From Candidatus Peribacterales bacterium (GTDB lineage Bacteria; Patescibacteriota; Gracilibacteria; Peribacterales; Peribacteraceae): DNA of 9,789 bases. The first letter of the stretch is position 1, and every line of letters starts with the position of its first letter. The stretch spans positions 1 to 9,789 of the forward strand of contig JAGVCI010000084.1 in the NCBI GenBank assembly GCA_020059985.1. Reading direction: 5' to 3'. This document shows, in pieces, positions 1-6,259 of this stretch. The notes under the pieces were generated by a model, which was not told the DNA's origin, did no database searches, and worked only from the letters and a program-made list of their open reading frames with translations. A program made the translations under genes and the position numbers.

Positions 1-3000
1 GTGGAGATCTGCGTATTGCTCGCAAAAAAAAGAGAACAAGGAGCATTTTTGGAGCGATGGGGAATCACTCGCTCGACTATCCACTGGTGGACGCAAAGGG
101 TAAACGCGCACGCAGAAAAAAAGAGTGAAGAGGTCGAATCGGATATGACGGACGAGAATGTGGAAATCGAGAAGAATGCTCTAAGCCCGGAGGAAGAAGC
201 GCGACTCCAAGAACTCTTGGGACAGTTCGCCATGCCCGAGCGCGAAGGAGATGGACGGAGGCGTGCCTCTCTCGAGATGAAACATATTGGTGTGGAACTC
301 TTCGCACTTCTCGCAAGGCGAGGAGAGTTGAGTGCGTTCCTCGAGAAACATGGGCTGCAACAGAGCACGCCAATATCCTGGCGGCGTCAGGTGAAGAATG
401 CAGATACCGAAAAGGTCAGCGTCCTGAGCCCAGAGGAAGAAGCGAGGCGCCAGGAGTTATTGCTTCTCTTCGTCCTTCCAGAGCAGCAGCCCGGTCGTCA
501 ACGAAGAGTGTCCATGGAAATGAGAGAAATCGGACTCGAACTCTTCGCCCTCCAAAAGAGAATCGGACAGCTGAAAACGTTCTTGAAAGAGCAAGGCCTC
601 AGCTCATCGACGGTTTTTGATTGGACGGCCCAAGTGCGCGTCGCGAAGAAAAAGAGAGACGCAGCGGGCATACCGTCTGCTGTGTCGGAAGAAGAGGAAT
701 CGTCCGATGATGTGTCTTCAGAAATCATCACCGAGGAGACAAGATCTCCTGTGCCCGCTCGAGCCAGGGTGCTCAGCGACAAAGCGCGGAACAGTTTGCA
801 GCGCTTCATTGGCATCCTCCAGACAAATTCTTGTCGCCAGGCCGTGCTCGAGCTTCTCGCGCATGGAGAGCCCATGCGATCTGCAGAGCTGAAATCCCAT
901 GCAGGTCTTGCGTATCTCAAAGCCGGAGGGTGTGTCGATGGTTCTCGTCCTCCGTCGCCGGGGTATCAGTTATCTCCGATCTTCCTCGAGTGCCTTCAAT
1001 TTTTGAAAGCGAATCCCAATCATCCTGCGGCACAGTCCGCACCCGTCCGAGAAGTTCTCGCGACTGTTCCTGTCGTTTCAGTGGTGCCCGAGCAAGACGA
1101 AGACGCGTCTTCGGAACCAGAAGAAGAATTGGTTACGGATAAAAAGAGAGCCTCTCAGATGCGGTACGCGCGCAGAATAGGACAGCCGCGTACGGTTGCG
1201 CAGTTAGAAGCAGAGGATAGGAGACTCCAGGAACTGCGTGCGCAGCTACGGATGCCCGAGAAGGTCGAGGGAAAACGCAGACAGTTCTCCGATGAAACAG
1301 TCGCGATCATCGTGGAGATGGTAAATATTTTGATTATTCGGGGGGAGCAGGCGTCGTTTTGTCACGAGATGGGGTTGAACGTTTCGCACATTCGACAATT
1401 TCGCGAACGCATAGCCAGGAAAGGAGCGAGCTCCGAGGAATCGGTCGAGGATGTAGCGGCTTCTGCTCCCGAAGAGCAGGGAGAGAGCAGGGAAGAGGAG
1501 AGCCTCTTGACCCCAGAAGAAGAGGCACGGCTCCAGGAACTCCTGGCGCAGTTTTCTATGCCCGAAGCTAGTCCAAACGGAAAAAGAAAAGTACCCCGAG
1601 AGACCAAAGTCATCGGAATAGAGATCATGCTGCTTCTTACGAAAAAGAGAGAGCTGAGGCCATTCCTCAAACAGCACGGACTTTTCTATTCCACCCTGAA
1701 GAGATGGCAGGACGATGTGGTGAATACGGCTGTGAGTGTCGACGTACCACCTGCAGAAGGAAGCACGGAGCCGGAGGAAAAAAGTGAAGACGAAGGAAAC
1801 GAGCCCGTTTTGGACGAGAGACAAAAGAAGCAATGGCGATACATGAGGCAAAAAGGACAGGAGAAGACGCCTCAAGAAATAGAAATGGAGGATCAGCGAC
1901 TCCAGGAATTGTATTCGCAGCTCCAGATTCCTGAGGTAGTGGAAGGAGAACGCAGACAGTTCTCCGATGAAGCGGCCGCAATCATCGTGGAGGTTGCAGG
2001 TATTCTGAGCGTACGAGGAGAATTGGGTGCGTTCCTCAGAAAACATAATTTAAAGTACCAACACATCACGACTTTCCGCGAACGTCTTGCGAAGAAGAAA
2101 GATGTGACTGCTAACGCGTCGAGCAAAGAGCAGGATGAAGATCGCGCGGAGGAAGGCGAAGACGATGACTCCTTCGAGCCGGCAATGGATTTCTCCAAGG
2201 AGGATTTCACGCCACCAGAGGACACAGAACTACAAACGCTCATCAAAAATTTTCGACCTACTCGCATCGACGGAATCAAACGGTTGAAAGTTTCTCGCGA
2301 GACGAAGCTCCATGCGCTCCTCATTTGTGTGCAGCTGAAGAAGGAACGCGGCGCCGTAGGTGAGTTCCTCCGAGAAAACGGTTTATCGAATGCCAACCAC
2401 TACAACTGGGCAGAAGAACTGTTCGGAGTGACATTCGCTGCGCTCACCGAGACCCAAGTACGTGCGCTGATTGCAGCCGAGGGTTTGGATTTCACGGCGC
2501 CGCCGACTACGGAGCAACCAGCAGTACAGGTGGAAAGCGAGGACGAATGGTGGCGGAGGCAAGCGCCAAAGCGGATGGAGCGAGAGAGGCCAGCGAAAGT
2601 CGAACACGTTGCCCCCGTTCTTTCGGACGAAGAGGTGCTCGCAGAACTGAAACAAACGGTCGGCATTTTCTCGCAGAGAAAAGTGCAGAGCGTCATCGCG
2701 CTTGTGCATGCTACGTCGTCCATCAGCGCCATGTCGGTCGTCGCGCAACTTGGGAAAGACTGCGAGCGTACCGTCGACATGCTCGTGAAACGGGGGTTCC
2801 TCGTGGTGAACGAGCAGGGGTACTGCACTCTCGCTAATGCCCTGAAACAACTCCTCCCTGAGTTTTTGAAAAAGAATCCTCGTCATCCGTTTCGTTCTTC
2901 CATGGATGCCGCAAGGATCATCCAGAGAGAGAAAAAGAGAATTGCGGAGATGCAGGGTGATGCACCTGTGACGCGGGAGGTGACGGAAGAACCCGAAACC

Positions 3001-4248
3001 ACAGCGGAGAGTCCGAAGCGCAGCACCCTTCCTCCGGTGAGTGCTCCGGATAACGCACTTATCCAGGAGCTGCGCAGTCGTAACGCCGCAAATCCGAAAC
3101 GTCTTCCGGTCTCGGATGATGCAGATGAAGAGGAAGAGGAATGGGACGATGAAGAATTCGCCGACGACGAAGAAGAGACGGAAGAAATCCACACTGACGA
3201 TGCCGAAGAAGACGATGCTCCCGTTGATGACAACGAAGAGAGTGCTCCGCCGATGCGGTTACCAAAAAAAGGTTTCAAGATTTTCGTCGATCCCTCCGAA
3301 GAAGATGAAGAACCGAGACGGAAGAGAGCGAAAAAGACGTCCGACGAGCTGAATGTCGGCGGAGATTTTGTGCCACGCACGCTGGTGAATATCACGAAGG
3401 TGTTGCCTCCCACATGGAGAGAGATGGAGGTATGGGAGAAGAGTGTCGGCGACGGTCGCACGCGTGCCGAGCGACTGAGCATCTTACACAACACCATCGC
3501 ACTCGGGACGGATACGGCGGCCAAGCGCGCGTACCTCGCATCGAAGAACTGCGCGCCCGCCGATGCGGCGCTGTGGCTGCGCATGTATCAGCCGTTCATG
3601 TCTTTGCCGGAACTCAATTCTACTCCTCCGCAGGAAGTCTTTGCCGCGAGCGCAGAAATGGCCGGAAAAGAAACCGAGTTCGAGGAGAGCGAAGCGAACG
3701 GAGACGAGTGGGATGACGAAGAAGAAATCGACGATGTCGATCAGGAAGACGTCGATGATGAGGACTTCCACGGCGCGTTCGAAAATGGCGAACACGATCT
3801 CGTCTTGAACGGTAGTGGCGCAGCAACCGAGATCACATTGATCCGACCCTCCGAGTCGCAGAAAGAACGGAGCATTGCAGGACTCCAAGATCTCATCTTC
3901 ACGAATGGCTACGTTGATCCGGCGGAACACATTCGCAAGATCTACGAGATTCCGAGTGACGAACAGGGAGTCGCGGACTCGACGCGCTTTACGATTCTCA
4001 CGGCCATGCAGCATGACGGTCTCAAGGGTCCGGAGGTGGAACAGTTCACCAAGCTTACGTCCGTGCCGTACTCCATGCGTTCTCCCGAAGAGCGAAGACG
4101 GTGGACAGATCTTTACCTCGCGAGCCGTGGAATTCGCCAGGGTGATGCGCGGTGCCGCGAGTTTGCGAATCTCCTCCAACTTCCAGAGCGCTCCGAGACA
4201 GATCAAAAGCGCATTATGGAACTCGCGAAGCACATCTTCGGGTACTAA
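1..4248 (+). CDS. Giant multi-HTH repeat protein with transposase-OrfA-like DNA-binding modules (5' partial)
   Basis: The visible 1415 residues begin inside a repeat, so the GTG at base 1 is almost certainly an internal Val codon and the true start is outside the window. Seven modules share a pattern: a helix like PEEEARLQELL..F.MPE, a basic stretch (RRR/KRK), then an HTH ending in (G)EL.AFL..HGL..ST...W. They lie at about residues 1-34 (cut), 61-131, 142-212, 399-473, 502-573, 624-698 and 737-810. The HTH part resembles IS3-family OrfA domains (GELGALLRREGLYSSHLTTW type), but no DDE catalytic domain is visible. Two winged-helix-like modules lie at about 256-346 and 870-968. Acidic tracts fill about 1039-1080 and 1227-1256, with a basic RRKRAKK patch at 1106-1112. 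Residues 1128-1415 are a helical C-terminal region I do not recognise. There are no membrane segments, so it is probably cytoplasmic and DNA-binding. That role is inferred, and an architectural or regulatory function is possible. The stop is TAA. Confidence 0.93.
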   Translation: MEICVLLAKKREQGAFLERWGITRSTIHWWTQRVNAHAEKKSEEVESDMTDENVEIEKNALSPEEEARLQELLGQFAMPEREGDGRRRASLEMKHIGVELFALLARRGELSAFLEKHGLQQSTPISWRRQVKNADTEKVSVLSPEEEARRQELLLLFVLPEQQPGRQRRVSMEMREIGLELFALQKRIGQLKTFLKEQGLSSSTVFDWTAQVRVAKKKRDAAGIPSAVSEEEESSDDVSSEIITEETRSPVPARARVLSDKARNSLQRFIGILQTNSCRQAVLELLAHGEPMRSAELKSHAGLAYLKAGGCVDGSRPPSPGYQLSPIFLECLQFLKANPNHPAAQSAPVREVLATVPVVSVVPEQDEDASSEPEEELVTDKKRASQMRYARRIGQPRTVAQLEAEDRRLQELRAQLRMPEKVEGKRRQFSDETVAIIVEMVNILIIRGEQASFCHEMGLNVSHIRQFRERIARKGASSEESVEDVAASAPEEQGESREEESLLTPEEEARLQELLAQFSMPEASPNGKRKVPRETKVIGIEIMLLLTKKRELRPFLKQHGLFYSTLKRWQDDVVNTAVSVDVPPAEGSTEPEEKSEDEGNEPVLDERQKKQWRYMRQKGQEKTPQEIEMEDQRLQELYSQLQIPEVVEGERRQFSDEAAAIIVEVAGILSVRGELGAFLRKHNLKYQHITTFRERLAKKKDVTANASSKEQDEDRAEEGEDDDSFEPAMDFSKEDFTPPEDTELQTLIKNFRPTRIDGIKRLKVSRETKLHALLICVQLKKERGAVGEFLRENGLSNANHYNWAEELFGVTFAALTETQVRALIAAEGLDFTAPPTTEQPAVQVESEDEWWRRQAPKRMERERPAKVEHVAPVLSDEEVLAELKQTVGIFSQRKVQSVIALVHATSSISAMSVVAQLGKDCERTVDMLVKRGFLVVNEQGYCTLANALKQLLPEFLKKNPRHPFRSSMDAARIIQREKKRIAEMQGDAPVTREVTEEPETTAESPKRSTLPPVSAPDNALIQELRSRNAANPKRLPVSDDADEEEEEWDDEEFADDEEETEEIHTDDAEEDDAPVDDNEESAPPMRLPKKGFKIFVDPSEEDEEPRRKRAKKTSDELNVGGDFVPRTLVNITKVLPPTWREMEVWEKSVGDGRTRAERLSILHNTIALGTDTAAKRAYLASKNCAPADAALWLRMYQPFMSLPELNSTPPQEVFAASAEMAGKETEFEESEANGDEWDDEEEIDDVDQEDVDDEDFHGAFENGEHDLVLNGSGAATEITLIRPSESQKERSIAGLQDLIFTNGYVDPAEHIRKIYEIPSDEQGVADSTRFTILTAMQHDGLKGPEVEQFTKLTSVPYSMRSPEERRRWTDLYLASRGIRQGDARCREFANLLQLPERSETDQKRIMELAKHIFGY
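766..1038 (+). other. Winged-helix-like module, copy 1, inside the giant protein
   Basis: Residues about 256-346. It opens with VLSDKARNSLQRFIGIL, continues through predicted helices and a short hairpin-like segment with GYQLSPIF, and ends with the signature LKANPNHP. It aligns along its whole length with the copy at 2608-2904. The winged-helix assignment rests on the helix-helix-helix-hairpin look and is tentative. Confidence 0.55.
1138..2430 (+). repeat. Tandem higher-order repeat with a 225-codon (675-bp) period
   Basis: Two consecutive units, 1138-1812 and 1813-2430, each encode a basic linker (DKKRASQMRYARRIGQPRT, then DERQKKQWRYMRQKGQEKT), a type B HTH module and a type A HTH module. 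The register is exact: a 21-bp tract starting CGCAGACAGTTCTCC occurs at 1276 and at 1951, and CGACTCCAGGAA-like tracts at 1222 and 1897 keep the same 675-bp offset. A shorter identical tract, ATCATCGTGGAG, follows the 21-bp one in both units. This points to an internal duplication followed by divergence. Confidence 0.8.
2608..2904 (+). other. Winged-helix-like module, copy 2, inside the giant protein
   Basis: Residues about 870-968. It opens with VLSDEEVLAELKQTVGIF and contains VAQLGKDCERTVDMLVKRG followed by FLVVNEQGYCTL. That looks like a winged-helix recognition helix followed by a two-stranded wing. It ends LKKNPRHPFRSS, matching LKANPNHPAAQS of copy 1. It sits directly after the last clear HTH module. 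Confidence 0.6.
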
Positions 4249-4254
4249 TACTCT
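4249..4254. other. Convergent gene junction without terminator
   Basis: Only six bases separate the TAA of the giant HTH gene (4246-4248) from the TAA of the leftward TPR gene (4255-4257). No GC-rich hairpin with a U-run fits here. Transcripts from either side must end inside the opposing gene or end in some other way. Confidence 0.8.
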
Positions 4255-5544
4255 TTAGCGTAGTTCCTGCTTCGCTTCGGAGAGATTGGGGTTGATGGTG
4301 AGCGCGTGTTCGAAGGCTGCCTTCGCCGCCGCCGCGTCGCCGGTGTCTCGGGCCGTGCGTCCCAGGAGCATCCATGCCTCTGCGTCACTGCTGAAGACTT
4401 CGGTTGCCCGGAGTGCTTTCGCGAATGCTTCTTCCTTGGAACCCATGGCGAGGCTCGCTGCGACGAAACCTTGGTACGAGGCGAGTGTCGCATCCTCTCC
4501 GGAGGAGAGTGCTTCGTACTGCGCGAGCGCCAGCTCCAAATTTCCACTCTCGAGAGCTTCCGCGGCGATGAAGCGGCGCACTTCACTCTCGGGGGTGAAA
4601 CCATTCTGCAGTGCGTACTCGAAGAAGGTGATCGCGTTACTATGCTGATCGAGCGCGGCGTATGCGCGTGCGAGGAAATACTGGATCTCGGGCTTCTGCG
4701 GATCCAAGTTGTACGCACGTTCCAGAGAGGTGAGTGCTTCCTCGGGGCGCTCGGTCACAAGTTCACAGTATCCCTGCACGATCCACGCGTCGCGGTAGTC
4801 GCCCTGTTGGATCGTGACCTGCACGAGGAGTGGGAGTGCGAGTTCACACTCTTGTACTTGCGCGAGTGCGCGTGCGAGCAGTGTGATCAAATGCATGTTC
4901 GACCCATCGGGAAAGAGCGCGAACTCATCGTAAGCCGCTTGCAGCGTGCGCGCGTACGACCGGAGCACCGGCTCCCATCCGTTTTGGACGATCAAAAGAT
5001 TTTCCTGAGCCCCGGCGTGGTTTCCTTCGACGAGTGCGAGCAGCGCGAGACCGTAATGTTTCTGCGGGGACTCTTCTGCCGAGTCCAGGATCTCCTGCGC
5101 ACGGACGAACTCTCCCGATCGTAGTTCCACGATGCTCTCGAGAAGGAGCAAGTCCTCGGGGCGAGCGCCTGCGGTACGAAGTCTCCGGAGTGTCGAGCGG
5201 AGATTACTCACATCACGGCGTTGCAACTGTGCCTGTGCGAGTTTGCGCAGTGCCGGCAGTCCGCCATCCGCCTCGACCGCCTTTTGGTACTGCGCTTCCG
5301 CACCTCTCCAGTCGCCCTGGAGAGCGAGTAAATCTCCCTCACGCAGATAGAGGAGCGCCTGGTCGCGGGGGTCCACCGGTGTCACCGTCTGTCCGATCGT
5401 GGGAGCATCTCGTTCTTCATCTTCCGGCTGTCCCTGGATGAGCGCCGTCGACTGTGCCAGCTGCCACCAGAGGAACGCGACGAAAGCGCCCGCAGCGGCA
5501 ACTGCGAGGAGAACGGGAACGGCAATCTGCGCCGGGACCTTCAT
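4255..5544 (-). CDS. Membrane-anchored TPR-repeat protein
   Basis: This encodes 429 residues from the ATG at 5544. A single hydrophobic segment at residues 5-30 (AVPVLLAVAAAGAFVAFLWW) is a probable N-terminal signal anchor. A short acidic/Pro linker follows, and then a helical domain outside the membrane. TPR-like 34-residue units are clearest at about 62-93 (LYLREGDLLALQGDW), 252-285 (RPEEALTSLERAYNLDP), 286-320 (FLARAYAALDQHSNAITFFE) and 388-421 (AWMLLGRTARDTGDAAAAK). Less regular helical pairs lie between them. TPR domains are protein-interaction scaffolds; the partner is unknown. A GTG at 5589, one base after the upstream stop, would add 15 residues (MWPRNDEEKLVRSYP). Those residues are encoded by a REP-like palindrome, so I prefer the ATG. 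It is the last gene of the leftward block and converges with the giant gene, six bases apart. The stop is TAA. Confidence 0.9.
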   Translation of the reverse strand: MKVPAQIAVPVLLAVAAAGAFVAFLWWQLAQSTALIQGQPEDEERDAPTIGQTVTPVDPRDQALLYLREGDLLALQGDWRGAEAQYQKAVEADGGLPALRKLAQAQLQRRDVSNLRSTLRRLRTAGARPEDLLLLESIVELRSGEFVRAQEILDSAEESPQKHYGLALLALVEGNHAGAQENLLIVQNGWEPVLRSYARTLQAAYDEFALFPDGSNMHLITLLARALAQVQECELALPLLVQVTIQQGDYRDAWIVQGYCELVTERPEEALTSLERAYNLDPQKPEIQYFLARAYAALDQHSNAITFFEYALQNGFTPESEVRRFIAAEALESGNLELALAQYEALSSGEDATLASYQGFVAASLAMGSKEEAFAKALRATEVFSSDAEAWMLLGRTARDTGDAAAAKAAFEHALTINPNLSEAKQELR

Positions 5545-5567
5545 GGGGTATGAGCGTACCAACTTCT

Positions 5568-5583
5568 CCTCGTCATTGCGAGG
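5568..5583. repeat. REP-like palindrome with GTCATTGCGAG core
   Basis: The sequence CCTCGTCATTGCGAGG forms a 5-bp stem (CCTCG/CGAGG) around a 6-base loop. The GTCATTGCGAG core is a well-known motif of dispersed intergenic repeats in many unrelated bacteria. Here it lies between the stop of the 209-aa gene and the preferred start of the TPR gene. Only the core remains; the GAGCGAAGCGA-type continuation of longer copies is not seen. It may be a remnant or a short hairpin in the transcript. Confidence 0.55.
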
Positions 5584-5590
5584 CCACACC

Positions 5591-6220
5591 TTATTCTTCT
5601 TCGACCGACGGACTCAGTTCTCCATCATCACTCTTCTTGGATCTGCGCATGGAACCGATCTTCTCCTTCGCGGCAGCCTCGGCCATCTGCTTTGGGATCA
5701 CTGCTTCGATGGCGCCCCACTTCGCTTCGCCGTCTTTCGGCAGAATGATCGTCACTTGGTCGCCGACTTCCGCGCGGTAGAACGTGACCGATGCGAGGAG
5801 CACGCGGTACGCCTTTCCTTCCGCGAGCACTTTGTACTGTCCGTCTTCTTGGATCAGCAAACCAACCGTCGTGCGACGCTCGATCGGGGCGATCTGCTTG
5901 TAGATGAATTTTCCTTCGTCGGTGATTGTGAGTTTCATTCCATCACCCTCGGCCAACTTACTTTTACTCGCGTAGTTGGCGGGCACGGGGTACGTCTGAC
6001 CATCACCGTCCATCATGTTCTGTCCGTCAAAGACTCCCTCCACCACTTTGCCGCTTACCGCGGAAGAGCTTCCGGTCATCCGTTCTGCTCTTGTCATGAT
6101 GCGCTCGCGATCCGGATCCGAGATCCCCGTGATGTCACGGAGCATGGCGTTCGCTGTCTTCAGAGAAGACGTCGCGGAGTCGATTAATTCTTGGATCTGA
6201 ATAAGGCGGTCGTCAGACAT
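5591..6220 (-). CDS. Conserved hypothetical protein, probably CPR-specific
   Basis: This encodes 209 residues. An N-terminal helical segment (about 1-50, IQELIDSATSSLKTANAMLR) could form a short coiled coil. A predicted beta-rich core follows, with VEGVFDGQNMMDGDGQTYPV and NYASKSKLAEGD at about 59-93, then KQIAPIERRTTVGLL and VLAEGKAYRVLLASVTFYRA at about 108-150, and VGDQVTIILP at 152-161. The tail is helical and charged, ending in acidic residues. There is no signal peptide or membrane segment, so it is probably cytoplasmic. I recall similar proteins with the VFDGQNM...YPVPANYASKSKL pattern from Patescibacteria, sometimes labelled 50S ribosomal protein L7/L12; nothing here supports that label. 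I do not know its function. It lies 39 bp after the kinase gene and just before the TPR gene. No Shine-Dalgarno precedes the ATG. Confidence 0.9.
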   Translation of the reverse strand: MSDDRLIQIQELIDSATSSLKTANAMLRDITGISDPDRERIMTRAERMTGSSSAVSGKVVEGVFDGQNMMDGDGQTYPVPANYASKSKLAEGDGMKLTITDEGKFIYKQIAPIERRTTVGLLIQEDGQYKVLAEGKAYRVLLASVTFYRAEVGDQVTIILPKDGEAKWGAIEAVIPKQMAEAAAKEKIGSMRRSKKSDDGELSPSVEEE

Positions 6221-6259
6221 GGTATGAAGTGAAGAATAGGGAGTGCGTGTCGGCGTCTC

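Larger units (their letters stand above)
1..2430 (+). repeat. Array of seven HTH-module coding repeats within the giant protein
   Basis: The modules lie at about bases 1-102 (cut), 181-393, 424-636, 1195-1419, 1504-1719, 1870-2094 and 2209-2430. Two subtypes are visible. Type A (modules 1, 2, 3, 5, 7) ends in a conserved Trp, as in STPISWRRQV and STLKRWQDDV. Type B (modules 4 and 6) has RRQFSDE, then IIVE, and ends in FRERIA/FRERLA with Phe in place of Trp. The visible order is A A A, winged-helix-like module, B A, B A, winged-helix-like module. Repeats are diverged at the DNA level except for short tracts, so the array is old and under selection at protein level. Confidence 0.85.

Noticed and set aside
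1138..2430. CRISPR-like or satellite array from the regular repeats
   Set aside because: The periodicity is codon-based, long (675 bp), diverged in DNA and fully explained by protein module duplication.
3316..3336. Eukaryote-like nuclear localisation signal (RRKRAKK) in the giant protein
   Set aside because: All other features are bacterial. A basic patch next to acidic tracts is adequately explained as a nucleic-acid contact or charge-balance element.
1246..4233. Long antisense open frames (1246-2046, 2383-3192, 3484-4233) opposite the giant gene
   Set aside because: They lie exactly in codon register with the sense gene, where antisense stops arise only from TTA, CTA and TCA codons that this gene rarely uses. 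Their translations are low-complexity (His/Leu/Phe-rich) without recognisable domains.
1..4248. The giant gene as a functional transposase or insertion sequence
   Set aside because: Only the HTH part resembles transposases. There is no DDE domain, terminal inverted repeat or target duplication in view, and the many copies in one frame do not fit an IS.
4306..6187. Rightward open frames of about 260-270 codons at 4306-5124 and 5399-6187
   Set aside because: The first mirrors the codon register of the TPR gene. The second runs across two well-supported leftward genes and their junction. Neither product shows a domain or a sensible start.
5591..6220. Ribosomal protein L7/L12 identity for the 209-aa protein
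   Set aside because: Real L7/L12 is about 120 residues with an Ala-rich hinge and a typical C-terminal domain. None of that is visible here.
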